Under the pieces are notes generated by a model. That model did not search any database. It was not told where the DNA came from and saw nothing but the letters and a program-made list of their open reading frames with translations. A program made the translations under genes and the position numbers. A stretch of 64,000 bases of DNA from Thiohalocapsa sp964524185 (GTDB lineage: Bacteria > Pseudomonadota > Gammaproteobacteria > Chromatiales > Chromatiaceae), in the NCBI GenBank assembly GCA_964524185.1, contig CAZGCI010000007.1, forward strand, positions 5,092-69,091, read 5' to 3'. Of this stretch, positions 47,666 to 56,990 are shown one piece after another. How positions within the stretch are numbered: position 1 is the first letter of the stretch; each line of letters opens with the position of its first letter.

Positions 47666-48885
47666 ACAGCACCGATCTCGGCGGCCGGGTCGCGGGCGAC
47701 AACGGCCCCGCGGATGGACCGCTGCGGGCCGCACGCTATCTGGATGATCCGCCGCCGCTGGCGCTCTATGTCCACCTGCCCTGGTGTGTGCACAAGTGTC
47801 CCTATTGCGACTTCAATTCGCACCGCCTGGCTGCAGCCTTGCCGGAGCGAGCCTATGTGGACGCCTTACTGGCGGACCTGGACGCCCAGGTCGCAGCGCC
47901 CGCAGCGGCCCGGCCGCTGGTGTCGGTCTTTCTGGGCGGAGGCACGCCGAGCCTGTTCTCCGGCGCCGCGCTCAGGCGGCTTCTGGACGGCATTCGGACA
48001 CGCTGCGACCTTGTCCCAGGTGCCGAGATCACGCTGGAGGCGAACCCCGGCGCCGGCGATGCCGGCCATTTCCGTGCCTATCGGCAGGCCGGCGTCAACC
48101 GCCTTTCCATTGGTGTGCAGTCCCTATCGGCACCGCAACTGCGGGCCTTGGGTCGTATTCATGATCCCAGCCAGGCCCGCGCTGCCGTTGCCGCAGCGCG
48201 CGCCGCAGGGTTCGAGAACATTAACCTGGATATGATGTTTGGGCTGCCCGGGCAAGATCTCGCCGCCGCCCGGGCTGACCTCGATGCGCTGATGGCGCTC
48301 AACCCAGAGCATCTGTCCTACTATCAGCTCACCCTGGAGCCGAACACCGCCTTTGCGCATGCCCCCCCATCGCTCCCGGACGACGATATCCTGGATGCGA
48401 TGCAGGAGCACGGCGTCGAGCGCCTGGCCGCCGCCGGCTTCCGACGCTATGAGGTCTCGGCCTATGCTCGACCCGGGCGGCGCTGCCGGCACAATCTGAA
48501 TTACTGGCGCTTCGGGGACTACCTCGGCATTGGCGCAGGTGCCCACGGCAAGCTGACCAACGTCGATGCGGGTGTGGTGGAGCGCCGAGCCAATCGCCTC
48601 TCGCCGGCGGCCTACCTCGCCGCGCCGGAGATGCCAAGTAGCCACCGACGGCTCGGCGACGATGACCTCGTGCTGGAGTTCGCGCTCAACGCGCTGCGTT
48701 TGCTCGGCGGCGTGGAGGTTGCGCTGTTCACCGCGCGCACCGGATTGCGCGCCGACCGACTCGCGTCGGCCCGGGCACGGCTCACGGCTGCCGGGCTGCT
48801 GCAGCCACGGCCCGCGCGCCTCGCGGCCACACCGCTGGGCCAGCGGTTTCTCAATGATGTGGTGGCAGCGTTCGCCGTGGACTGA
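47614..48885 (+). CDS. hemW: Radical SAM family heme chaperone HemW
   Basis: HemW (formerly annotated HemN-like, YggW) binds heme and inserts it into target cytochromes. ALYVHLPWCVHKCPYCDFNSH holds the C-x3-C-x2-C iron-sulfur motif; VFLGGGTPSLFSGAAL, ITLEANPG, GVNRLSIGVQSLSAPQLRALGRIHD and YEVSAYARPGRRCRHNLNYWRFGDYLGIGAGAHG follow. The HemN-type fourth Cys is absent, as expected for HemW. The only good start is ATG 47614, overlapping the TRAP gene by 52 nt. Confidence 0.92.
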   Translation: MERPLGAGLSSGAGSGLNSTDLGGRVAGDNGPADGPLRAARYLDDPPPLALYVHLPWCVHKCPYCDFNSHRLAAALPERAYVDALLADLDAQVAAPAAARPLVSVFLGGGTPSLFSGAALRRLLDGIRTRCDLVPGAEITLEANPGAGDAGHFRAYRQAGVNRLSIGVQSLSAPQLRALGRIHDPSQARAAVAAARAAGFENINLDMMFGLPGQDLAAARADLDALMALNPEHLSYYQLTLEPNTAFAHAPPSLPDDDILDAMQEHGVERLAAAGFRRYEVSAYARPGRRCRHNLNYWRFGDYLGIGAGAHGKLTNVDAGVVERRANRLSPAAYLAAPEMPSSHRRLGDDDLVLEFALNALRLLGGVEVALFTARTGLRADRLASARARLTAAGLLQPRPARLAATPLGQRFLNDVVAAFAVD

Positions 48886-48898
48886 AGGCCTGCTGCGG

Positions 48899-48927
48899 TT
48901 GCAGGGGATCGCTGCTCCGCGTATAGT
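48899..48927 (+). promoter_or_regulatory. Sigma-70 promoter of rpmE
   Basis: TTGCAG (48899-48904) and TATAGT (48922-48927), spacer 17 bp. Transcription would start near 48934 and leave a leader of about 100 nt before rpmE. Confidence 0.72.
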
Positions 48928-49036
48928 GATGAGTTTACTGTTAGACAGCCACGACCGACCAGGGTCGCGCGCGCTTGCGTCGTGATCGAGGTGGAGCGGA
49001 ACGTGGTTCGGTACGCAACCAGCAGGGCGCAGGGCC

Positions 49037-49237
49037 ATGAAAGCCGACATCCATCCGCATTACCAGGACATCAAGGTGGTCTGCAGCTGCGGCAACAGCT
49101 TCACGACCCGCTCCACCCTGGGCGAAGAATTGCACGTCGAGGTCTGCTCGGCCTGCCATCCGTTCTACACCGGTAAGCAAAAGATTCTCGATACCGGTGG
49201 TCGGGTGGATAAATTCCGCCGCCGTTACGGGCGCTGA
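49037..49237 (+). CDS. rpmE: 50S ribosomal protein L31
   Basis: 66 aa, zinc-binding (C+) form: the CSC pair at Cys16 and Cys18 and CSAC at Cys37 and Cys40. The core KADIHPHY, SCGNSFTTRSTLGEELHVEVCSACHPFYTGKQKILDTGGRVDKF is typical. Monocistronic with its own promoter. Confidence 0.97.
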   Translation: MKADIHPHYQDIKVVCSCGNSFTTRSTLGEELHVEVCSACHPFYTGKQKILDTGGRVDKFRRRYGR

Positions 49238-49734
49238 GCAGGGTCATCGAGCTTCGTCCGCGACAGCCGTCGTAAACCAGCGGCGCCGCGCGAGACAACC
49301 GAGTTCCCGCCCCGGCACCTGCTTCTGCGGTGCCGATTTTGGCCGCGTGCAATGCGCGGCCACACTGCGCGCCGTGCAGGTGCACCGCCCGATCGGCTTT
49401 CTGCCCCAGCCCTCCGCCCTAACCCCGCCTTTCGCCCACTCCCGCCTAAGCCGCCGCAAACCCCGCTTTGCAAAGGCTGCGGTCCGATGATCCGTTGCTG
49501 CCGGCCACATCATGGAGGGCTGCAATAGTGGCAATTGCCCGCCCTACCTTGCGGTCGCGCGCCGATCAGGACATGCTTGACCCTGCGTCGCGGATGCATC
49601 AGCGCTTGCGCGCCACCTGACTGCGCCGAAGAGCCACTCCGCTGCCTGCCACCACCGCTGTTGGCCCGAACCCGACTCTGCCCATTGTGTCGGCACCACC
49701 ACGCGCACTGCCCACGACTGAACCGAGACCGCCC
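49238..49734. other. Intergenic region between rpmE and malic enzyme, no gene seen
   Basis: About 500 bp. Short frames on both strands (for example minus 49244-49534) show no recognisable domain or ribosome site. No clear terminator for rpmE or promoter for the malic enzyme gene was found. Confidence 0.5.
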
Positions 49735-50994
49735 ATGTCGAATGCCGAGAGCTTCGTTGATGCCGATGCCGATCTAAACGCGGCGGCGCTGGCCTACCAC
49801 GCCGAGCCCAGCCCAGGGAAGACGGCCATTGAGATCAAGAAGCCCGCCAATACGCAGCGGGATCTGTCGCTGGCCTACACACCCGGCGTCGCGGAACCGG
49901 TGCGCCGTATCGCCGCGGACCGGGCAGCGGCCTACCGTTATACCAACAAGGGAAATTTAGTGGCGGTCATCACGGACGGTAGCGCGGTGCTGGGACTCGG
50001 AGACGTTGGGCCGCTCGCGAGCAAGCCCGTGATGGAAGGCAAGGCGGTGCTGTTCAAGCACTTTGCGGGCATCGATGTGTTCGACATCGAGGTCCATGCC
50101 CGCCATCCGCAGGAGTTCATTGACACGGTGCGACGCATCGCACCGACCTTTGGCGGGATCAACCTCGAAGATATCGCCGCGCCGCACTGCTTCGAGATCG
50201 AGCAGATCCTGATTGAGGAGCTGGATATCCCCGTCTTCCACGACGACCAGCACGGCACGGCCATCATCATCGCCGCCGGCCTGCTGAATGCGTTGGAGCT
50301 CCAAGAGAAGCGTCTAGAAGACGCGCGCATCGTCGTGCTTGGCGCCGGGGCTGCTGGCATCGCGTCCATTCGCTTGCTCATCACCCTCGGCGCACATCGG
50401 AACAACATCTTCGCCGTCGACCGCAAGGGCGTGATCCACACCGGCCGGCGGGATCTGAATCCTTTCAAGTTCGGCATCGCTGCCGATACCGACCGGCGCA
50501 CCCTCGCCGAGGCCATGGATGGCGCCGATGTCTTCATCGGTGTATCTGGGCCGGACTTGGTGTCGCCCGACATGCTGGCCTTGATGGCGCCGCGACCCAT
50601 CGTCTTCGCGCTGTCCAACCCGGTGCCGGAGATCCGTCCAGAGCTGGCCCGCAGTGTGCGCGATGACCTGATCATGGCCACCGGGCGCTCAGATTATCCG
50701 AATCAGGTCAATAACGTGCTCGGCTTCCCGTTCATCTTCCGCGGCGCATTGGATGCCCGTGCTTCGCGTATTAACGAGGACATGCAGATTGCCGCGGTGG
50801 CCGCGCTCAAGGACCTGACCCGCGAGCCCGTGCCGCAATCGGTCCTCGATGCTTACGGTCTCGATGCCCTCGTGCACGGGCCTGACTACATCATCCCGAA
50901 ACCCTTCGACCCGCGGCTGCGCGAGCGCGTTGCCCCGGCCGTGGCGGAGGCCGCAGTCAAGAGCGGTGTCGCCCCGCCCGCCGCCGAACGCTAA
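49735..50994 (+). CDS. Malic enzyme, short form without phosphotransacetylase domain
   Basis: Oxidative decarboxylation of malate to pyruvate. The malic domain has LSLAYTPGVAEPVRRIA, KGNLVAVITDGSAVLGLGD and the metal site PVFHDDQHGTA; the Rossmann domain has VVLGAGAAGIASIRLL and VFALSNPVPEI. At 419 aa it lacks the C-terminal phosphotransacetylase-like domain of the 760-aa MaeB. NAD versus NADP preference cannot be read. ATG 49735 with GAGA upstream; an upstream in-frame ATG at 49687 is less likely. Followed by mdh and gltA. Confidence 0.92.
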   Translation: MSNAESFVDADADLNAAALAYHAEPSPGKTAIEIKKPANTQRDLSLAYTPGVAEPVRRIAADRAAAYRYTNKGNLVAVITDGSAVLGLGDVGPLASKPVMEGKAVLFKHFAGIDVFDIEVHARHPQEFIDTVRRIAPTFGGINLEDIAAPHCFEIEQILIEELDIPVFHDDQHGTAIIIAAGLLNALELQEKRLEDARIVVLGAGAAGIASIRLLITLGAHRNNIFAVDRKGVIHTGRRDLNPFKFGIAADTDRRTLAEAMDGADVFIGVSGPDLVSPDMLALMAPRPIVFALSNPVPEIRPELARSVRDDLIMATGRSDYPNQVNNVLGFPFIFRGALDARASRINEDMQIAAVAALKDLTREPVPQSVLDAYGLDALVHGPDYIIPKPFDPRLRERVAPAVAEAAVKSGVAPPAAER

Positions 50995-51104
50995 CCCGAC
51001 GAAAGCGGGCTTAGCGCTGTCCGGGCAGGAGGCAACAGACCGCTGTCCAGCCAGCCAAACGCCCGGCACCAATTCGGGGCCGGGTCCCTACCGGAGGAGC
51101 TGTC

Positions 51105-52052
51105 ATGCATAAGATCAGCATCGTCGGTGCCGGGCGCGTTGGAGAGACCACCGCCCAAATCCTGGCCGAGCAGGAGCTGTGTCGCGAGATCGCGCTCTAC
51201 GACGTGCGTGAGGAACTGCCCGAGGGCGTCGCGCTGGATATTTTGCAGACCGCGCCCTTGTTCGGGTTTGACACCCGACTGACCGGCAGTCACGACCCGG
51301 TCGTGATGGCAGGCTCGGACTTGGTTGTCGTCACTGCTGGCTTCCCGCGTAAGCCTGGCATGTCGCGCTCCGACGTGCTGGCCGCTAATGTGGCCGTCAT
51401 CGACGAGGTGACGGATCACATCCTCGCCCATGCGCCGAACGCCAGCGTGTTGGTGGTTTCCAATCCGGTGGACACCCTGACCTACCGCGTTGCCCAGCGC
51501 ACCGGCTGGGCGCGCTCGCGTGTGTTCGGCCAGGCTGGGGTGCTGGACGCCTCGCGCATGGCGGCCTTCATTGCCGAGGAAACAGGCTTCTCCGCGCTCG
51601 ACATCACGACCATCGTGTTGGGCAGTCATGGCGACACCATGGTGCCTGTGCCGCGCTACTGCACCATTAACGGCGTCCCGGTGAGCCATTTCATTGCGCC
51701 GGACCGTCTCCAGGCCATTGTCGAGCGCACGCGCCGGGGCGGTGCTGAGATCCTGGCCCTGCGCAAGAACTCGAGCGCCTATGATGCGCCGGGGGCAGCC
51801 GTCGCGGCCATGGTGGATGCGATCAGCAACAATCGGCGGCGCCTGATGTCCTGCGTAGCGCTGCTCGAGGGCGAATACGGCGAGCGCGATATCGCCATGG
51901 GTGTCCCCTGCGTCCTCGACGAAACCGGCCTCGCGGAGGTGGTGGAATTAGACCTGGACGACCCCGAGCGCGCGGACTTCGAGCATGCCCTAGCCGCCGT
52001 GCGGGCGGATCTTCAGCGCATGGCTGAGCTCGGCGCCGGTGCCGGCGGCTGA
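51105..52052 (+). CDS. mdh: Malate dehydrogenase, LDH-like type
   Basis: NAD-dependent malate/oxaloacetate interconversion. N-terminal ISIVGAGRVGETTA (G-x-G-x2-G), VVTAGFPRKPGMSRSDVL with the substrate-specificity Arg of malate dehydrogenases, VSNPVD and the active-site His in GSHGDTMVP. 315 aa and sequence type group it with LDH-like (type 3) enzymes, not the E. coli type. GGAGGAG precedes the ATG. Confidence 0.94.
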   Translation: MHKISIVGAGRVGETTAQILAEQELCREIALYDVREELPEGVALDILQTAPLFGFDTRLTGSHDPVVMAGSDLVVVTAGFPRKPGMSRSDVLAANVAVIDEVTDHILAHAPNASVLVVSNPVDTLTYRVAQRTGWARSRVFGQAGVLDASRMAAFIAEETGFSALDITTIVLGSHGDTMVPVPRYCTINGVPVSHFIAPDRLQAIVERTRRGGAEILALRKNSSAYDAPGAAVAAMVDAISNNRRRLMSCVALLEGEYGERDIAMGVPCVLDETGLAEVVELDLDDPERADFEHALAAVRADLQRMAELGAGAGG

Positions 52053-52109
52053 GATAAACGGCACCGTATCTGCATACCGCTTGCTGCCGTAAGGATCAAC
52101 GCAGACCGG

Positions 52110-52151
52110 GTGCGGGGCGGACCGCAGCCTACGGGCAGCTAGGCCCCGCAC
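52110..52151. repeat. 9-bp inverted repeat between mdh and gltA
   Basis: GTGCGGGGC (52110-52118) pairs with GCCCCGCAC (52143-52151) around a 24-nt interval. No T run follows, so a terminator is unproven; it lies in the 253-bp leader/intergenic of gltA. Confidence 0.4.
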
Positions 52152-52305
52152 GACTGGGGTTCTGATCCAGCACCTGCAGCACGCCCGATCTGTAATGGCT
52201 TTCAGCTGCGCCATGATGGTGCAAGCCTGGGTGCCCGCGGCGCGACCGCCGCGAGTCCTGGGCGGCACGGCGCACGCAACCACTGCGAAGTCAGGAGTCA
52301 TGTCC

Positions 52306-53601
52306 ATGACCGACAAGACCGTCACGATCACCAACAACGTGGATGGCACGAGCCACGAGTTTGCGCTGCGTGAGGGCTCCCTTGGGCCGCCGGCAGTGGA
52401 CATCTCCTCGCTCTACCGCGACGCCGGCTTCTTTACCTACGATCCAGGTTTTATGGCCACCGCCAGCTGCCACAGCGCCATCACCTACATCGATGGCGAA
52501 CACGGCGTGCTGCTCTATCGTGGCTACCCCATCGAACAATTGGCCACCAAGGCGAGCTTCCTGGAGGTGGCTTACCTGCTCCTCTACTCGGAGCTGCCCA
52601 CCGAGCGGCAGTTGGTGGACTTCGAGCGGGTGATCACCACCCATACCATGCTCAATGAAAACCTGAAGAACTTTCTGAACGGATTTCATTACGACGCGCA
52701 TCCCATGGCCATCCTCTGCGGCGTCGTCGGCTCATTGTCCGCCTTCTACCACGAGTCCATCGATGTCAATGACCCGCATTATCGCGAAGTCTCGGCGCAC
52801 CGCCTGATAGCCAAGGTGCCCACCATCGCCGCCGCTGCGTACAAGCACAACGTCGGCGAGCCCATCATGTATCCGCGCAATGACCTGCGCTACGGGGCGA
52901 ACTTCCTGCACATGATGTTCACGACCCCCTGCGCAGACTACGAGCCGGAGCTCCTCGCCGAAAAGGCTCTGAATCTGCTGTTCATCCTGCATGCGGACCA
53001 TGAGCAGAACGCTAGCACCTCGACCGTCCGGCTTGCCGGCAGCTCTGGGGCCAATCCCTTCGCCTGCATTGCCGCCGGCATTGCGTCGTTGTGGGGGCCC
53101 GCGCATGGCGGCGCCAACGAGGCGGTGCTCGACATGCTGAGCCAAATCGGCAGCGTGTCGAACGTGCCCAAGTACATCGACAAGGCCAAGGACAAGGACG
53201 ACCCCTTCCGGCTCATGGGCTTCGGGCATCGTGTGTACAAGAATTACGATCCCCGCGCCAAGATCATTCGGGAGGTCTGTCACCAAGTGCTGGAAGAGAT
53301 GCCGGGTGCTGACAACCCCCTGTTCGAGCTTGCATTGAAGCTGGAGGAGATCGCGCTGCACGATGAGTATTTCGTCGAGCGTAAGCTTTATCCAAACGTC
53401 GACTTCTACTCCGGCATTATCTATAGCGCCCTCGGCATCCCGCGCAACATGTTCACGGTGATGTTTGCGCTGGCGCGCACTGTCGGCTGGGTCTCGCATT
53501 GGATGGAGATGATGAGCGACCCCGCCAACCGCATCGGCCGTCCGCGCCAGATCTACTGCGGGCCTCAGCAGCGCGACTATGTGCCCATCTCCAAGCGCTG
53601 A
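52306..53601 (+). CDS. gltA: Citrate synthase, type I (hexameric)
   Basis: Condenses oxaloacetate and acetyl-CoA at the start of the TCA cycle. Active-site His in LHADHEQNAS and in MGFGHRVYKNYDPRAKI, and the catalytic Asp region near LYPNVDFYSGIIY. GPAHGGANEAVL is the family signature. Residue content of the N-terminal domain fits the NADH-sensitive type I group. ATG 52306 is 8 nt after AGGAG, better spaced than ATG 52300. About 431 aa. Confidence 0.96.
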   Translation: MTDKTVTITNNVDGTSHEFALREGSLGPPAVDISSLYRDAGFFTYDPGFMATASCHSAITYIDGEHGVLLYRGYPIEQLATKASFLEVAYLLLYSELPTERQLVDFERVITTHTMLNENLKNFLNGFHYDAHPMAILCGVVGSLSAFYHESIDVNDPHYREVSAHRLIAKVPTIAAAAYKHNVGEPIMYPRNDLRYGANFLHMMFTTPCADYEPELLAEKALNLLFILHADHEQNASTSTVRLAGSSGANPFACIAAGIASLWGPAHGGANEAVLDMLSQIGSVSNVPKYIDKAKDKDDPFRLMGFGHRVYKNYDPRAKIIREVCHQVLEEMPGADNPLFELALKLEEIALHDEYFVERKLYPNVDFYSGIIYSALGIPRNMFTVMFALARTVGWVSHWMEMMSDPANRIGRPRQIYCGPQQRDYVPISKR

Positions 53602-53809
53602 GCCCCGTCCGGTCGGGGTGGCTTGTTCAACGGCGCAGGCGCGACGAGCACGCCTGCGGTCGGCCGAGGCATCTGCACACACAGCGCGCCGTCGACCAAT
53701 ACGGGACAAGGACAACGGCCTAGAACGCGTCCAAACGTTCCGGCTATGCGGTCGCTAACCGACTCGTCACCGGCCTAACGCCTGACCGGGGGCCTCGACC
53801 GACTGCTGG

Positions 53810-54562
53810 TCAGCAGCTGGCGGAGTGGGGGTTTGTGGCGTCGCCTGCGTTGAGCAGCGCAGCAAGCTCCAGTGCGTCGATGCCGCGCTCAGGACGCTCC
53901 GACACCGGGTCGAGCGGCGGTTGTCGCCGCGCCTGCCAGGGCAGCACCTGCAAGAGCACGGGGATCTCGCCGGCGACGAACTCGAACACCGGGCAAGTCT
54001 GCACGGTGCCGTTGCCGAAGCGCACGACCTCTTCGCCCTCCTGCCAGGGAATGCGTCGATCCACCAGTGCCATGAGCACCTCTTCCGGGCTATCGGCGAA
54101 GAGCCGAAGTGCGATGCCATGCTCACGCGTCGCCGTGCCGCGCAGTGCTGGTCCGATCAGGCGCGGTCGGAAGTCGGCCAGCTCGCGCATGGCCTCTAGG
54201 GCGCGTTGGCGCAGCTGCGTCAGGTGTACCCTATGCGCATCCGGAGCGAATAGGCGCTGCTGTTCGACGAGTGCATCGTTGATCTCGCCGTTGTCCGGCC
54301 AGCACCGCTTATCGGTGATGCCGAGCCGCGCTGCGGCCTTGCGCCGCGCTCGATCGAACTCTGCCGGACCCTGCTCGGCAAGAATTCGGGCGGACTCGTA
54401 GGCCAGACGACGCCGTTGATCGACACAGCGGTATCTGCCGCCGGCTGGAACGGCGGCATTGCAGCGGCGCTGCGGCCGTCGTTTGCTGGCCGCCGCAGCG
54501 GCCTTGGATCCGGATCGCCTGGGCATTGGCTTGCTCGCTTTCTTCGGCGCTTGCGGCGCCAT
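53810..54562 (-). CDS. Conserved protein of unknown function
   Basis: About 250 aa. A basic, Ala/Lys/Arg-rich N terminus (about 1-45) precedes a globular region: RLAYESARILAEQG, FDRARRKAAARLGI, RCWPDNGEINDALVEQQRLF, ALEAMRELADFRPRLIGPALRGTA, IALRLFADSPEEVLMALVDRRIPWQEG and PVFEFVAGEIPVLLQVLPWQARRQPPLDPVSERPERG. Similar proteins occur in gammaproteobacteria without proven function; the second half is reminiscent of a nucleotidyltransferase-like fold, which is only an impression. ATG 54562 is probable; the heptamer repeat lies 119 bp upstream of it. Confidence 0.7.
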   Translation of the reverse strand: MAPQAPKKASKPMPRRSGSKAAAAASKRRPQRRCNAAVPAGGRYRCVDQRRRLAYESARILAEQGPAEFDRARRKAAARLGITDKRCWPDNGEINDALVEQQRLFAPDAHRVHLTQLRQRALEAMRELADFRPRLIGPALRGTATREHGIALRLFADSPEEVLMALVDRRIPWQEGEEVVRFGNGTVQTCPVFEFVAGEIPVLLQVLPWQARRQPPLDPVSERPERGIDALELAALLNAGDATNPHSASC

Positions 54563-55249
54563 GATAACCGCTGTGGTGCGGCCAGATGGTGCCCGGCATC
54601 GCATTGCCGACATGCTCGGGAGGCGATGCCTGAGACCGACGAGCAACTGGGGCGCCGGCGCGCCATCGGGTTTTCACTGGCAAGCCCCAAGCCCCAAGCC
54701 CCAAGCCCCAAGCCCCAAGCCCCAAGCCCCAAGCCCAAGGCCCAAGCCCAAGGCCCAAGGCCCAAGGCCCGAGGCCCGAGGCCCAAGGGCCAACGACAGA
54801 GGCGCGGACGCGAGCCCCTGGCGTCAGGGGTTTTGCCTCGGCGCATACCCCTGGCGGCGCCTGTCACACGACGCGGCGTGGAAAGCTTGATGCATCTGCC
54901 AACATCTGACGTGGTCGAGCAATCTCGGGGTGCTGGCCCCTTTGCTGCCGTCCCTTCGCCGCTTCGGGCATTCGCGGTGGCGGGCGTGTTGTGCCTGTGT
55001 CGTCGCGAGGTCGGGTGCGCTACAGCGGTTGGTGCGTGCCGCGCGCTGTCGCCACCAGCCACCGGTTAAGGCGTGACGTCACAGCCGGATAGACGCACGT
55101 GCGAGGCAAATCGCCAGGGTTTCAAGCGCCCGTTCTAGGCTCAATCCGTCATCGGGTGGCTGACGTTCAAAAGCGAATGGGTCTGATATTGTTATGCGTG
55201 AAACAGCTTCACTCTGCGATCAGCGATCCATAGGACAGCGTTGGCCCCC
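54563..55249. other. Intergenic region ahead of pilM, containing a heptamer array
   Basis: About 690 bp without a supported gene. Apart from the heptamer array (listed separately), frames on both strands are low-complexity. A clear promoter for pilM was not found; an AT-richer patch TGATATTGTTATG lies near 55184-55196. The usual divergent ponA gene upstream of pilM is absent. Confidence 0.5.
54681..54791. repeat. Heptanucleotide tandem repeat (CAAGCCC)8 with a degenerate tail
   Basis: Eight perfect CAAGCCC units at 54681-54736, then variants (AAGGCCC, GAGGCCC) to 54791. The minus strand reads GGGGCTT repeated, i.e. runs of four G separated by 3 nt, able to form G-quadruplexes. It lies upstream of the minus-strand gene starting at 54562. 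Confidence 0.9.
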
Positions 55250-56326
55250 ATGGCAATCATGCTGGGTTTTGCACGTCAACAACGCCCTCTGCTCGGGGTA
55301 GATATCAGTTCGACCGCGGTCAAGCTCATTGAGCTAACACAAATCGCGGGTGCGGCGCGCTATCGCGTCGATGCCTTCGCCATCGAACCGCTCCCCATCA
55401 ACGCGGTCGTCGAGAAACGGATTACCGATGTTGACGCAGTCGGGCAGGGCATTAGACGGGCGCTCTGCAGGTCCAAAACTAAGACCAAGCGGGCTGCCTG
55501 CGCCGTTGCCGGCTCGGCCGCCATCACCAAGGTCATGTCAATCTCGGCGTCGCTGTCGGATGTTGAAATGGAGACACAGGTCCAGTTGGAGGCGGAACAG
55601 TACATCCCATATCCAATGGAAGAGGTCAACATGGACTTCGATCTCATTGGACCATCCCCAAACGACCCCGCGATGGTGGACCTGCTCCTCGTGGCCTCCC
55701 GGCGCGAGAACGTCGATGCTCGTGTCAGCGCGCTGGATTCGGCGGGTCTCACCGCCGAGATCGTCGACGTCGAGGCCTTTGCGTTGGAGGCTGCCTGTTC
55801 GGAGCTGCTCGCTGGCGTCGACGCGGCGGGTCAGAGCCCCACGGTTGCGGTGGTGGACGTTGGCGCCTTCACGACGAGCCTTCAGGTCCTGCAAGACGGT
55901 AAGACGCTCTACACGCGCGAGCAGGGTTTCGGCGGCAGTCAATTAATCGATGAGCTGGAGCGCCGCTATGGGCTCACGCGGGCGCTAGCGCTGGCACGGT
56001 TGCAGCAGAATCGCCTGCCGGAGGGCTTTGCCACAGAGGTGCTCGCGCCCTTTGTGGAAGGCCTGGCGCAACAGATTGCCCGGGCGCTCCAGTTCTTCTA
56101 TTCCGCGAGCGCCCGCAATCGCGCCGACCAGGTGTTGCTTGCCGGCGGTGTCGCATGCACCGATCGAATCGATGTCTTGCTGGAAGCGCGTCTCGGGCTT
56201 CCGGTATCCGTGGCCAACCCCTTTGTGCACATGGCCGCCGGGCCTGGGGTGGACTCCGGCCTGCTCACCCGCATGGCGCCGGCAATGATGATCGCAACCG
56301 GGCTCGCGCTGCGCGGCTTCGATTGA
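55250..56326 (+). CDS. pilM: Type IV pilus assembly protein PilM
   Basis: Actin-like cytoplasmic protein that binds the PilN N terminus under the inner membrane. RPLLGVDISSTAVKLIEL is phosphate loop 1, VAVVDVGAFTTSLQVL loop 2, and LLAGGVACTDRIDVLLEARLGLPVSVANPF the adenosine region. Start is uncertain among TTG 55241 (AGGA at 5-nt spacing), ATG 55250 and ATG 55259. About 358 aa. First gene of pilMNOPQ; pilN begins 1 nt after its stop. Confidence 0.94.
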   Translation: MAIMLGFARQQRPLLGVDISSTAVKLIELTQIAGAARYRVDAFAIEPLPINAVVEKRITDVDAVGQGIRRALCRSKTKTKRAACAVAGSAAITKVMSISASLSDVEMETQVQLEAEQYIPYPMEEVNMDFDLIGPSPNDPAMVDLLLVASRRENVDARVSALDSAGLTAEIVDVEAFALEAACSELLAGVDAAGQSPTVAVVDVGAFTTSLQVLQDGKTLYTREQGFGGSQLIDELERRYGLTRALALARLQQNRLPEGFATEVLAPFVEGLAQQIARALQFFYSASARNRADQVLLAGGVACTDRIDVLLEARLGLPVSVANPFVHMAAGPGVDSGLLTRMAPAMMIATGLALRGFD

Positions 56327-56327
56327 C

Positions 56328-56933
56328 ATGGTCCGTATCAATCTCCTGCCCTGGCGCGAGCTACAGCGCCGCCGTAAAAAACGCAACCTGGTCGAGGCGG
56401 CGGCTGCGGCCGTTGCGCTGTTGCTGCTGGTAGGTCTCGGCTCTCACCTACAGCTCGACAGCATGATCAATGCCCAACAAGCCCGTAACGAACTCCTGGA
56501 GCAAGAGATTGCCAGGCTCACTGTGCGCCTGAGGAAGATCCAGCAGCTGCAGGAGACGAAAGCCGATCTGCTGGCGCGCATGGGCGTGATACAGCAGTTG
56601 CAAGCAAGTCGCGCAGAGGTGGTCCACTTATTCGACGAATTGGTGGCATCCATCCCGGACGGCGTCTTTTTGACCAGCATCGACCAGCGTGGCAACCAGA
56701 TCGAAGTAGAAGGCCGGGCGCAGTCCAATGCCCGTGTCTCTGCGTTGATGCGCAACATCAACGCGAGCACCTGGATCAGCCATGCGGAGCTGCTGGTCAT
56801 CGAGAACAAAGACCAGACCGGCACCGGGCTCAGTCATTTCCGTCTCAGCTTCAAACAGCGGCGTTTCGCGCCGCAGGCAGACAACGCCGGATCTGTGGGG
56901 CGGTTGCAGGCTGCCCCGGCGGCAACCGGCTGA
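56328..56933 (+). CDS. pilN: Type IV pilus inner-membrane protein PilN
   Basis: The N-terminal INLLPWRE motif binds PilM. One membrane helix (about 23-43) follows, then a coiled coil (50-100) and a periplasmic ferredoxin-like domain. Length 201 aa is normal. A 57-bp spacer separates it from pilO. Confidence 0.94.
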   Translation: MVRINLLPWRELQRRRKKRNLVEAAAAAVALLLLVGLGSHLQLDSMINAQQARNELLEQEIARLTVRLRKIQQLQETKADLLARMGVIQQLQASRAEVVHLFDELVASIPDGVFLTSIDQRGNQIEVEGRAQSNARVSALMRNINASTWISHAELLVIENKDQTGTGLSHFRLSFKQRRFAPQADNAGSVGRLQAAPAATG

Positions 56934-56990
56934 GTCGGGTTCAGGCCGGGTCCCGACAGGCCAAGCGACAAGGCAAGTGAGAGGGTCAGC

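Noticed and set aside
54681..54791. Possible CRISPR-like array
   Set aside because: Units are 7 nt with no spacers; it is a simple-sequence repeat.
54416..55069. Plus-strand 217-codon frame with PSPKPQAP repeats
   Set aside because: The protein-like repeat is just the translation of the heptamer DNA repeat; no ribosome site or domain.
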